Positions 56,860 to 64,000 of a stretch of 64,000 nt of DNA are shown in pieces (the first letter of the stretch is position 1; the number at the start of each line of letters is the position of its first letter). Origin of the DNA: JAFGDI01 sp963662515. GTDB taxonomy: Bacteria > Planctomycetota > Phycisphaerae > Sedimentisphaerales > SM23-30. The notes beneath the pieces were generated by a model. The model made no database searches and had not been told where the DNA came from. It saw nothing but the letters and a program-made list of their open reading frames with translations. The DNA lies in the NCBI GenBank assembly GCA_963662515.1, contig OY759675.1, positions 2,232,001-2,296,000 of the forward strand, written 5' to 3'. A program made the translations under genes and the position numbers.

Positions 56860-56910
56860 TTACTGGCAGCGTATAATAATAGCGGTAATAATATTGATCA
56901 GAAATATCAT
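56860..56910 (-). CDS. Ile-rich leader peptide of cimA (16 aa)
   Basis: ATG at 56910 to TAA at 56860 encodes MIFLINIITAIIIRCQ: seven Ile (three consecutive near the end) plus one Leu and one Thr. TTTGGAA stands about 7 nt before the ATG. It lies between the cimA promoter and the terminator hairpin. The sequence just after the three Ile codons (GCCA inside the Cys and Gln codons) can pair with TGGT in the downstream segment that otherwise forms the antiterminator. A ribosome stalled at the Ile codons for lack of charged tRNA-Ile would cover that segment and allow readthrough. This fits leader peptides of ilv and leu operons. No homologue was recalled for cimA in this phylum. Confidence 0.75.
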   Translation of the reverse strand: MIFLINIITAIIIRCQ

Positions 56911-56993
56911 TTATAGTTCCAAATAATTGCTGACCACATAGCCAGCTAAACGATCAGTGCCTTTACAGCATTATTAACTTGATCATGCGCACA

Positions 56994-57023
56994 ATTATAA
57001 TAGCAGTCAGGGGCGAAAGTCAA
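56994..57023 (-). promoter_or_regulatory. Promoter of the cimA leader
   Basis: Minus-strand TTGACT (57018-57023), an 18-bp spacer, TATAAT (56994-56999); start site expected near 56987. The spacer contains one arm (57005-57018) of a 14-bp inverted repeat whose other arm is 57069-57082. The 331-bp gap (56767-57097) is thus filled by promoter, leader ORF and attenuator. Confidence 0.85.
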
Positions 57024-57097
57024 CCTCATTAAACCGTTTTTTACAAAAACAGGCTTTTATTGGATTAATTTCACCCCTGACTAGCTTAAATTCAAGA

Positions 57098-59434
57098 TTA
57101 TTCAGGCAGGACACCCCAGCTCATATTGGGCTCTGAACCCATTACAAAATGGAGCTTACCACCTTTAAATACTTCGGCACAAGGCAGAATAGGGCTATTC
57201 CAGGCCTTCCCGTTAAGAGTCACTGACTGTATATATATATTGTCATCAGAGAGGTTTTCAGCTGTCATAGCAAAAACATTGCCATTGGTGAGCTTCATAG
57301 TAATAGCCTTCATCTGCGGAGCACCGATCACATATTCACCTGATGCCGGAGCTACCGGATAGAAGCCCATACAAGTAAACATATACCAGGCTGACATCTG
57401 ACCACAATCATCATTACCGGTGAGTGAACCAGGCTGATTACCATACTGGGTCTTTACTACTTGATTGAGCAGCTTCTGAGCCTTCCAGGGCTGACCAGCC
57501 ATGCTATAAAGATAAATAATATGGTGACTTGGTTCATTACCATGCCAGTATTCACCGATACGGCCAAAGAGGTCTTCAACCTCAGAATCATTACCTTCAG
57601 GAGATTCCAGGGTAAAGAGCTTATCGAGACGCTCGCAGAAATTCTTACGCCCACCCATAAGTTTGGTCAGACCGGGCACATCATGGGGCACATACCATGT
57701 ATATTGCCAACTGGTACCCTCTGTAAAATCGCCGCCCTGGACAAATCCCTGCGGGTCGAAAGGCTCACGCCAGTTACCCTGACTGTCACGCCCTCGCATA
57801 AAACCAGTTGCCGGATCGTAGATATTCTTATAATAGCCAGCCCGCTTCATGAAGTAATTATAATCATCAGTCTTACCCAGAGCTTTTGCCATCTGAGCTA
57901 TGGTATAGTCATCATAGGCATATTCCAGTGTCTTGGAAACAGCTTCATTCTCCTTATCAAAAGGCACCCAACCCAGTCTCTCATAATCAGCTACAGCATC
58001 ATAATCCGGATTCATTGCTGTTGTTTTAACTGCCTCATAAGCCCGTTCCCAGTCAAAGCCCTTTAAACCATTTATGCAGGCATCAGCTATTACCGGCACA
58101 GCATGATAACCAATCATACACCATGTTTCATTAGCCTGCAATTCCCAGACCGGCAAGAGCTTATCGACACTCTGGTCATAGTGGGCCAGCATAGAATTTA
58201 TCATATCTGCATTACGGTTAGCATTTACCAGACAAAACAGCGGATGGGTAGCACGATAGGTGTCCCACAGAGAAAATACTGTGTACTTATTCTTACCCTT
58301 CTCAACTGTATAGAAATTGTGGTCAAAACCACGATACTGACCATTTATATCCTGATGGGTATTAGGCATAAGAAAAGCATGGTACAAAGCGGTATAAAAA
58401 GTCTCTTTTTCTAACTGGTCACCTTCCAGGGCAAAACAGGCCAGCTCCGAATCCCAGAGTTTACAACATTCACTAACGACCTGAGTGAAATCCCAATGCG
58501 GTATTTCAGCATCAAGGTTCTCCAAGGCATTAGCAGCACTTACTGTAGAAACAGCGACCTTAACTTTTATCACTTCATTTTCCGTAGTCTTATACTTCGC
58601 CAGGAAACGCAGGTCTTTACCTGCCGCTTCATTACGGCTGCGGAACCTATAATTTGCATGACTATCATAAATGACGGGCTTGCCATTACTTATGATCAGG
58701 CCTTCATCGAATGGACGGGAATAACGGGCTGCAAAAAAGATATGGCGTTCCTTCGCCCAGCCATTAACCAAATGATAACCGGTAACTGTTGACTTATCTT
58801 CAATACGGACATGCGACTGTGCGATCTGCCAGCGACCACCACTTAGAACATGGGCCAGATCGGTCATGATCGAAGCCTTATCAGAGGCAGGAAAGGTAAA
58901 CTGCATCATGCCGGCACGGGTAACAGCTGCCAGCTCCACCGTTACGCCTGGCTTATCCAAAGTCACTTTGTAATATCCGGCAGAAGCCACTTCAGTATCA
59001 TGACTATAGGTTGACTGATAACCTTCTTCGGGCTTATCTTTTTCACCTGAAACAAAAACCGGCTCACCTATCTGAGGCACAAACAAAAAATCACCCAAAT
59101 CAGGAATACCAGTTCCAGACAGATGTGTCAGGCTAAAACCCAGAATAGTAGGGTCAGAATATTCATAACCAGAAGCTGTTGCCCAGAGCTTCTTATCTGT
59201 ATCAGGACTTAACTGTACCAGGCCAAACGGTGCTGAAGGACCAGGATATACATTACCTTCGCCTTTAGTACCAATCAGCGGACGGACAAAGTCTGATAAT
59301 CCGCCAGTTGACACAATAGCTCTCGATTCCGGCGATGCGATCAGACCAGCAGCCATACAAGAAACCAGACCCATCACACCAGGAACAACCATACGCCCCC
59401 AGAACGACCCCTTAGACTTACTTGTTATCATCAT
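57098..59434 (-). CDS. Secreted GH92 alpha-mannosidase
   Basis: Calcium-dependent exo-alpha-mannosidase family acting on mannose-containing glycans outside the cytoplasm. 778 aa with a hydrophobic signal segment (about 14-32) and the two-domain GH92 layout: an N-terminal beta-sandwich (DFVRPLIGTKGEGNVYPGPS at about 47-66) and a catalytic barrel with SLWDTYRATHPLF, TEGTSWQYTWYVPHDVPGL and GNDDCGQMSAWY. The last carries the conserved acidic and Gly-Asn residues of the active site. ATG at 59434 follows AAGGAAG. It ends 75 bp before the cimA promoter. Linkage preference (1,2 / 1,3 / 1,6) cannot be told. Confidence 0.94.
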   Translation of the reverse strand: MMITSKSKGSFWGRMVVPGVMGLVSCMAAGLIASPESRAIVSTGGLSDFVRPLIGTKGEGNVYPGPSAPFGLVQLSPDTDKKLWATASGYEYSDPTILGFSLTHLSGTGIPDLGDFLFVPQIGEPVFVSGEKDKPEEGYQSTYSHDTEVASAGYYKVTLDKPGVTVELAAVTRAGMMQFTFPASDKASIMTDLAHVLSGGRWQIAQSHVRIEDKSTVTGYHLVNGWAKERHIFFAARYSRPFDEGLIISNGKPVIYDSHANYRFRSRNEAAGKDLRFLAKYKTTENEVIKVKVAVSTVSAANALENLDAEIPHWDFTQVVSECCKLWDSELACFALEGDQLEKETFYTALYHAFLMPNTHQDINGQYRGFDHNFYTVEKGKNKYTVFSLWDTYRATHPLFCLVNANRNADMINSMLAHYDQSVDKLLPVWELQANETWCMIGYHAVPVIADACINGLKGFDWERAYEAVKTTAMNPDYDAVADYERLGWVPFDKENEAVSKTLEYAYDDYTIAQMAKALGKTDDYNYFMKRAGYYKNIYDPATGFMRGRDSQGNWREPFDPQGFVQGGDFTEGTSWQYTWYVPHDVPGLTKLMGGRKNFCERLDKLFTLESPEGNDSEVEDLFGRIGEYWHGNEPSHHIIYLYSMAGQPWKAQKLLNQVVKTQYGNQPGSLTGNDDCGQMSAWYMFTCMGFYPVAPASGEYVIGAPQMKAITMKLTNGNVFAMTAENLSDDNIYIQSVTLNGKAWNSPILPCAEVFKGGKLHFVMGSEPNMSWGVLPE

Positions 59435-59630
59435 AAATGCTTCCTTCTGTAGTTATAAATGGTATAAAAATACTATAATGAAAAAAAATACACTTTCGGG
59501 GAAATAGCCCCTATTTACACATAGACGGATTATAACCATTAAAAAACAGAAAACCACCACAAAATATATCACATATCAACAAGGCTTATTTCTAACATTC
59601 TCTAAAAATAGCAATATAATGACAAAAAAG

Positions 59631-59658
59631 TTGATTACAAAACAACATGTGCTATAAT
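59631..59658 (+). promoter_or_regulatory. Extended -10 promoter of the cyclophilin gene
   Basis: TTGATT (59631-59636), a 16-bp spacer, TGC-TATAAT with the -10 at 59653-59658. The TG dinucleotide one base before the -10 makes it an extended -10 promoter. Leader about 40 nt. Confidence 0.75.
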
Positions 59659-59702
59659 GATGTTTTGTTATTAACAACTTGCTGCATAAGGAAATAAGAT
59701 AA

Positions 59703-60212
59703 ATGTCCGAACAGATAAATACTAAAGTGCTTTTGGAAACCACCAAAGGTAATATAACTATAGAACTGGACGATAATAAAGCTCCAATTTCGTGTGAAAA
59801 CTTCATAAGTTATGTAAAAGAAGGATTTTACGATGGAGTTATCTTCCACAGAGTCATTCCTGGCTTTGTAATACAGGGTGGCGGTTTTACTGAAGATATG
59901 AAGCAGAAAAAAACAAAATCCCCTATCAAAAACGAAGCAAAAAACGGCCTGAGTAATACCAAAGGCACCCTTAGCTACGCCCGCACACAGGACCCCAACA
60001 GTGCAACCTCACAATTTTTTATAAATGTGGTAGATAATAGCAGTAAACTTGATCCTGGTAAGTATGACCCTAATGGTTATGCGGTTTTTGGAAAGGTGAT
60101 TGAAGGGATGGATGTTGCCGAGGCTATCGTATCAGTAAAGACCCATACTGTTGGTTATTATGGAGATGTGCCGGTACAACCGATACAAATTATCAAAGCA
60201 AGTGTATTATAA
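59703..60212 (+). CDS. Cyclophilin-type peptidyl-prolyl isomerase
   Basis: Speeds cis/trans isomerisation of proline peptide bonds; no signal peptide, so cytoplasmic. 169 aa, the size of PpiB. Cyclophilin motifs: FHRVIPGFVIQGG (catalytic Arg), TSQFFINVVDN (Gln, Phe) and YAVFGKVIEGMDV. ATG at 59703 follows AAGGAAATAAGATA. First gene of a plus-strand series, though the pseudopilin after it is 59 bp away and may have its own start. Confidence 0.95.
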   Translation: MSEQINTKVLLETTKGNITIELDDNKAPISCENFISYVKEGFYDGVIFHRVIPGFVIQGGGFTEDMKQKKTKSPIKNEAKNGLSNTKGTLSYARTQDPNSATSQFFINVVDNSSKLDPGKYDPNGYAVFGKVIEGMDVAEAIVSVKTHTVGYYGDVPVQPIQIIKASVL

Positions 60213-60271
60213 TCTATAATTACTTTATTATTTGTTAAACACCTGACCCGTGACAGGTCGATAATTGTTGC

Positions 60272-60949
60272 ATGTGTAAATCTAAAAGACATATTAAGGC
60301 CTTTACCTTAACAGAACTTACTATAGTTATTGCCATAGTTTTGTTGCTGACAGCTGTTGTACGCCCTTCACTTCAGTCTGGCCAGATAACCTCAAAAAGA
60401 ACTTTGTGCCAATACAATCTCAGAAATATAGTTCTGGCTGCCGAGGCTTATTGCAGCGACAATGGCGACCGCCACCTGGCAGGCCCATCTAGTAGCGGAA
60501 AATCATTCTGGATGACAGACAACTGGAGCCAGCCATTAAGTGCATATCTAATTGATAAAAATACATTTATATGCCCTTCTATTGACGAATCCAACCAGTC
60601 TGAGCCTGTTGGAAGCTATGTTTATTCCATGAGTTTTTTCCATAGTTCAGAAACAATTAACACCATTACCACCAGCAACGAGACGCTGAGCCATAGCTTA
60701 TCAGTAGTAGCTCAGAGCAAAGAATCTGTAAGATACCCAGATTCGAAGATCATGTTCGGTGAATGGCATAGCAATCATGCCCTTAATGACGACGAAGCCG
60801 GCTGGTGGAATTGGTCCGGGAAAAGGAATTTCGTCTTTGCCGATGGCCACAGTGCCTTCATTGAAGCTTCCAGAATATCTCAGGCTAATGACAATCTGCC
60901 AGATGCCAATGTTACAATTGACGGCATTAAAGGTTCAGATTATAATTAA
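60272..60949 (+). CDS. Pseudopilin-like protein with prepilin N-terminus
   Basis: 225 aa with a type IV prepilin-like leader (MCKSKRHIKA, then FTLTELTIVIAIVLLLTAV), cleavage expected before Phe11, and Glu at position +5. The C-terminal part has FVFADGHSAFIEAS, the F-x-D-G-H strand typical of the planctomycete pseudopilin family. It differs clearly from the pseudopilin at 22614-23453. The coaD gene starts 3 bp after its stop, so the two are co-transcribed by position rather than by evident function. The ribosome binding site is weak. Confidence 0.85.
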   Translation: MCKSKRHIKAFTLTELTIVIAIVLLLTAVVRPSLQSGQITSKRTLCQYNLRNIVLAAEAYCSDNGDRHLAGPSSSGKSFWMTDNWSQPLSAYLIDKNTFICPSIDESNQSEPVGSYVYSMSFFHSSETINTITTSNETLSHSLSVVAQSKESVRYPDSKIMFGEWHSNHALNDDEAGWWNWSGKRNFVFADGHSAFIEASRISQANDNLPDANVTIDGIKGSDYN

Positions 60950-60952
60950 GAG

Positions 60953-61441
60953 ATGAATAATAAGTTTGTAAGAGCTGTGTTTCCCGGTTCATTTGACCCT
61001 ATTACCAATGGTCATCTTGATGTTATTGAACGGTCATCTGGCCTCTTTGATGAGATAGTCATTGGTGTTGGAGATAGCAGCCAGAAGGAATACATGTTTA
61101 CTGGCAGCGAGCGTCTGGAAATGATAAGGCAGATTGCTGCAAATATGCCCAATGTGAGGGCAGAGCGTTTTTCAGGCCTGACGGTAGATTTTGCCCGTGA
61201 AATGAAGGCTAATGCAATCTTGCGTGGGTTAAGGGATATTTCCGATGTTCAATACGAATTTCAGTTGGCCTTAACCAATCGTACCCTTTCCGGCATTGAA
61301 ACAGTTTTTATTATGACCAGCGAAACTAAAGGTTTTATAAGTTCAACGCTTATTCGAGAAGTAGCAAGGCATAATGGAGATGTTTCGGGGATGGTACCTG
61401 AGTGTGTAGCAAAAATGTTAAATATAAAGCTGGGGAAATAG
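60953..61441 (+). CDS. coaD: Phosphopantetheine adenylyltransferase
   Basis: Penultimate step of coenzyme A synthesis: adenylates 4'-phosphopantetheine. 162 aa, typical. The nucleotidyltransferase T/HxGH motif is TNGH in PGSFDPITNGHLDVIERS, and ISSTLIREVARHNGDVS near the C-terminus matches the ISST signature. The coaB gene of the same pathway is at 25953. Start ATG at 60953, right after the pseudopilin stop. The next gene's frame overlaps its end, but that gene probably starts later. Confidence 0.96.
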   Translation: MNNKFVRAVFPGSFDPITNGHLDVIERSSGLFDEIVIGVGDSSQKEYMFTGSERLEMIRQIAANMPNVRAERFSGLTVDFAREMKANAILRGLRDISDVQYEFQLALTNRTLSGIETVFIMTSETKGFISSTLIREVARHNGDVSGMVPECVAKMLNIKLGK

Positions 61442-61476
61442 TACTGGCACCTTTAACAGCTCAAGGACAATGCGGG

Positions 61477-62499
61477 ATGAAAACATATAAAACTGCAATA
61501 ATAGGGCTTAATTCTCCATTAGCAAACACAGAACTTATTGACCAATTTCTGACTAATGGGCGATGCAAGCTATGCGCAGTTTTTGATAGAAATAAAGTGC
61601 TTTGTGATGATTTTGCCCAGAAGTATTCCATTTCGGCCTATCATGACTCAAGACAGCTTATTGTATCTGAAAAGCCTGAGGTAATACTTCTTGGCCTACC
61701 CAACTATCAATGCGGAGAAATAATCCATATTGCCGCTTGCACCAATAGCAATATATTCAAAACCACTCCGGCTGCCAGAGATCTTTCAGAGATCGATCTG
61801 TGGATAAAAGATGTAAGAAAAAACAACTGTGCCCTGGCCATCAGCTGCACAACACGAGGCAATCTACTCTATAATCAAATCAATGAACTTATTAACAACA
61901 AGGTCATTGGAACACTATACCAAAGCCAGATAACAAATATCAGACAATACGAAGGTGTTCTTGACTGGAAAGGAGATCCCAAATTATCTGGTGGAGGAGT
62001 ACTTCTGGAAGATAATTTCGACTTTATTGACCTGCTGACCCGGATAAACGGCATGCCTTTGCGAGTATATTCCATTAACAGTGATAATTGTAAAAAGATA
62101 TCATTGCCTCCATACCTCACAGAAGATTCGGCGATTGTAACAATTGAGTATCCCGATCATTGTTTAGCCAATTTAAGCTGTAGCTGGATGGCCGGTATGC
62201 AAAAATTTGAAATGTCATTTTATGGCACCGAAGGCAGCATTCACAGTGATGGCAAGATCATAAAACAATTTGACCGTAAAAACAATGTCGTAGATAAATA
62301 TGACTTTACGGACGAGACCGGGCTCAAAGCTATAACACGGCAATTCGAGCACTTTCTCAATCACCTGGACAACCCCGACCTGAAACTTAGCTGCTCAGCA
62401 GATAGTTTTCTTAATACTATAGCAACAATTAATTCAGCTTACCTATCAGCAACAACCAAAAGCCCGGAAGAACCTGCAAAATTATTGGGACACTTATAG
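61477..62499 (+). CDS. Divergent Gfo/Idh/MocA-type oxidoreductase
   Basis: 340 aa from the ATG at 61477. The frame is open from 61402, inside coaD, but only this start places the first beta-strand (KTYKTAIIGLNSP) at the N-terminus. The fold resembles Gfo/Idh/MocA: a Rossmann domain, then an alpha/beta domain with GGGVLLEDNFDFIDLL (usual consensus GGGxLxDxGxHxxD) and MSFYGTEGSIHSDGK (usual GTEGxL). The nucleotide loop G-L-N-S-P-L-A lacks the standard GxGxxG, and the usual EKP motif after strand 4 is TTPAAR. The conserved HxxD is replaced by FDFIDL. It may therefore not be an ordinary sugar dehydrogenase. Substrate unknown. Confidence 0.75.
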   Translation: MKTYKTAIIGLNSPLANTELIDQFLTNGRCKLCAVFDRNKVLCDDFAQKYSISAYHDSRQLIVSEKPEVILLGLPNYQCGEIIHIAACTNSNIFKTTPAARDLSEIDLWIKDVRKNNCALAISCTTRGNLLYNQINELINNKVIGTLYQSQITNIRQYEGVLDWKGDPKLSGGGVLLEDNFDFIDLLTRINGMPLRVYSINSDNCKKISLPPYLTEDSAIVTIEYPDHCLANLSCSWMAGMQKFEMSFYGTEGSIHSDGKIIKQFDRKNNVVDKYDFTDETGLKAITRQFEHFLNHLDNPDLKLSCSADSFLNTIATINSAYLSATTKSPEEPAKLLGHL

Positions 62500-62532
62500 C
62501 TCAACCATATTCAAATATAACGGTTGAGTTTT
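62500..62532 (+). terminator. Weak hairpin after the oxidoreductase gene
   Basis: CTCAACC (62500-62506) and GGTTGAG (62522-62528) form a 7-bp stem followed by TTTT; a moderate terminator. Confidence 0.55.
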
Positions 62533-62557
62533 GCATTTATATTTTCAGAGGAGAAAA

Positions 62558-62914
62558 ATGGAATTAAACACCAGCACGATCGCAGCACAATATTTTCATG
62601 GCAAAGAAGGATTTAACTGCTGCCAGGCAGTTTTGAAGGCTTATGCCAACCATAGTAATATGACAGATGAATTTATTGAAACCAATTTCCGCAAATTTGG
62701 CGGCGGCAGAGCACCTGAGGGGTTATGCGGCGCAGTTTATGCTGCTGAAGTAATCCTCGGTGATAACCCAGAATCTATGCAGGAACTGTTAAATGAATTT
62801 AAACAGCAAGCAAGCTCCAGCGACTGCCGTAGCATAAGAAAAGCCAATAAGCTATCTTGCCGGGATTGCGTGGAACTTGTCGGCCAGTTGCTTGCCAATA
62901 AGATAAATAAATAA
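62558..62914 (+). CDS. C_GCAxxG_C_C family protein
   Basis: 118-aa small Cys-rich protein. The spaced pattern that names the family is visible: Cys pair in FNCCQAV (about residues 20-24), GLCGAVYA (about 56-63), and later Cys in SSDCRS and SCRDC. The function is unknown; redox or metal binding has been suggested for the family. The ATG at 62558 follows a strong AGAGGAG; an in-frame start at 62531 is less likely. It lies 30 bp upstream of rfbD. Confidence 0.85.
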   Translation: MELNTSTIAAQYFHGKEGFNCCQAVLKAYANHSNMTDEFIETNFRKFGGGRAPEGLCGAVYAAEVILGDNPESMQELLNEFKQQASSSDCRSIRKANKLSCRDCVELVGQLLANKINK

Positions 62915-62944
62915 TACTAACCATACAATGGACAGGAGTGTTAA

Positions 62945-63808
62945 ATGCAAGCTATTGTAACAGGTTCACAGGGAATGCTGGGAAAAGAGTTGAAAAATAT
63001 ACTCTGCTCAGCAAATGTGTCCGCACTTTATACCGACATTAATCCCGGAGAAAATGAGTCCAGGCTTGACATCACTGATCGGGAGGCAGTTATCGCCAAA
63101 GTGAAAGAGTTTAAGCCTGATGTCATTTTTAACTGTTCTGCCTATACTAATGTTGACCTGGCCGAAGAGCAGGAAGAAATTGCAGCCCAGATAAATGGTT
63201 ATGGAGTAGAGAATCTGGCAATAGCGGCTAAGACCTGTGATTCGCTCTTAGTGCATATAAGCACTGACTATGTATTTTCCGGCAATAATGATAAACCATA
63301 TCTGCCGGAAGATAGTACCGGACCGCAAGGCGCCTACGGCAGGACCAAACTGCTGGGCGAAAAGCTCATTGTCAATTCTGGCTGCCGCTATCAGATTATC
63401 AGAACTGCCTGGCTATTTGGACCACAAGGGAAAAACTTTGTTGAGACTATTTATAATCTCAGCCGCTCCCGTAACGAACTTAAAGTAGTTAATGATCAGC
63501 ATGGCTGCCCCACCTGGGCTCCTGACCTGGCTAGATGTATGGCAGAGATGGCAACCAAACAGAATTTTGGCATATTTCATTTCTGCAATGGTCCGGCATG
63601 TACCTGGTTCGACCTGGCCAGTGCGATCGTCCGCGAAGCGGGGCATACCTGTACAGTTACTCCATGTAATTCATCTGAGTACCCCCGTCCGGCCCAAAGA
63701 CCTGCATGGTCTGTTCTGGACAGCAGTGAGACATACAGGATAATTGATTGGCAACCTCGCTGTTGGCAGGAAGCTGTATCGCAATATGTAAAAACACTCA
63801 AGAGCTGA
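62945..63808 (+). CDS. rfbD: dTDP-4-dehydrorhamnose reductase
   Basis: Last step of dTDP-L-rhamnose synthesis for surface glycans. 287 aa, typical. NAD(P)-binding TGSQGMLGKEL at the start, HISTDYVFSG, the catalytic YGRTK (Tyr and Lys spaced by three) and a C-terminal helix. ATG at 62945 follows GACAGGAG. The other rfb genes are not in view. With the flippase it points to rhamnose-containing surface polysaccharide, but the two are not linked. Confidence 0.93.
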   Translation: MQAIVTGSQGMLGKELKNILCSANVSALYTDINPGENESRLDITDREAVIAKVKEFKPDVIFNCSAYTNVDLAEEQEEIAAQINGYGVENLAIAAKTCDSLLVHISTDYVFSGNNDKPYLPEDSTGPQGAYGRTKLLGEKLIVNSGCRYQIIRTAWLFGPQGKNFVETIYNLSRSRNELKVVNDQHGCPTWAPDLARCMAEMATKQNFGIFHFCNGPACTWFDLASAIVREAGHTCTVTPCNSSEYPRPAQRPAWSVLDSSETYRIIDWQPRCWQEAVSQYVKTLKS

Positions 63809-63854
63809 ATATATAGCTTGTTAAAGCCCGAAACTTATAAGCAACATGGAAATT

Positions 63855-64000
63855 TCAGACGGTTACCTGGTCAGGTAGTTGCTCGACTTTTTTTTGAGGA
63901 ACATTCCGCACTGTAGTAATATCAACGGGTACTGAAAGCACAAAAGTTGAGCCTTTATTGATTCGGCTCGATGCCGTTACAGTAGCGCCAAGAAGTTTGG
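63855..64000 (-). CDS. Sensor histidine kinase, C-terminal end only (5' part outside window)
   Basis: Minus-strand frame open from base 64000 to TGA at 63855 (48 residues). It contains the last part of an HATPase domain: a Gly-Ala strand, then ASSRINKGSTFVLSVPV. The G-S-T-F and final Pro strand match the end of histidine-kinase ATPase domains. A polar tail of about 20 residues follows. The sensor part cannot be seen. Confidence 0.7.
   Translation of the reverse strand, partial: KLLGATVTASSRINKGSTFVLSVPVDITTVRNVPQKKVEQLPDQVTV

Noticed and set aside
56963..56986. Short ORF MIKLIML at the start of the cimA transcript
   Set aside because: It begins at or next to the predicted transcription start and has no ribosome binding site. 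It has only two Ile. The ORF at 56860-56910 is the better leader peptide.
56767..56987. T-box riboswitch for the cimA leader
   Set aside because: No recognisable T-box sequence (the conserved AGGGTGGAACCGCG-like block) or specifier stem could be found; the Ile-rich ORF explains the leader better.
1..64000. CRISPR array, prophage or integrative element
   Set aside because: No regularly spaced repeats, phage structural genes, integrases or tRNA-anchored direct repeats were seen around either tRNA.

Overview
The window reads as a chromosomal segment of a low-GC, heterotrophic planctomycete, most likely class Phycisphaerae (Sedimentisphaerales-like). This is inference from gene content: two secreted giants with CotH, lamin-tail, PA14 and dockerin-like modules; pseudopilins with the planctomycete-type H-x9-DG C-terminus; secreted glycoside hydrolases (GH127, GH2, GH92); a stand-alone CoaB; and many lipoproteins. 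No CRISPR array, insertion sequence, prophage or rRNA operon was seen. Sigma-70-like promoters (TTGACx / 16-18 bp / TATAAT) and strong intrinsic terminators are easy to read throughout.

Layout. 1-4390: a truncated GH127 lipoprotein and transketolase, both on the minus strand. 4743-16117: two adjacent, equally long (5607 bp) CotH/LTD paralogues. 16434-19966: tRNA-Arg(UCU) and a secreted GH2 beta-galactosidase. 20405-22458: the conserved ACT-domain plus PFL/DUF711 pair. 22614-24225: a pseudopilin and a HEAT-repeat protein. 24393-28788: aromatic amino-acid genes pheA, aroF-type DAHP synthase, coaB and aroA on the minus strand, with a candidate plus-strand small RNA between coaB and aroA. 29172-34653: fliM, then divergently an MBL hydrolase, cheD, truA, and a methyltransferase coupled to a lipoprotein with a JAMM-like end. 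34683-38080: a pRiA4b ORF-3-like protein, argH, a BlaI-type repressor and tRNA-Glu(CUC). 38350-41480: cysE, a flippase-like membrane protein, a small helical protein and tadA. 41473-47889: two large sensor histidine kinases with related cores. 48164-52967: hisB behind two similar lipoproteins and a membrane protein resembling a bacterial tyrosine kinase that has lost its Walker motifs. 53288-55116: a small protein, then an ECF sigma factor with a structured leader and its zinc-motif anti-sigma factor. 55180-59434: cimA and a GH92 alpha-mannosidase. 59703-64000: cyclophilin, a pseudopilin, coaD, a divergent Gfo/Idh/MocA protein, a C_GCAxxG_C_C protein, rfbD, and the 3' end of another histidine kinase.

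The most interesting element is the 220-nt cimA leader (about 56767-56987, minus strand). It has a good promoter, a short ORF with a plausible ribosome binding site encoding MIFLINIITAIIIRCQ (7 Ile in 16 residues), a segment able to pair with the 5' arm of the following hairpin, and an intrinsic terminator directly before citramalate synthase, the entry enzyme to isoleucine from pyruvate. This is the layout of ribosome-mediated transcription attenuation, here on cimA in a probable planctomycete. Other items worth a look are the degenerate tyrosine-kinase-like protein, the twin CotH giants with a D-x-E motif, the repeat cluster upstream of the GH2 gene, the sigma-factor leader, the small-RNA candidate, and a TruA whose conserved Arg before the catalytic Asp is Trp.
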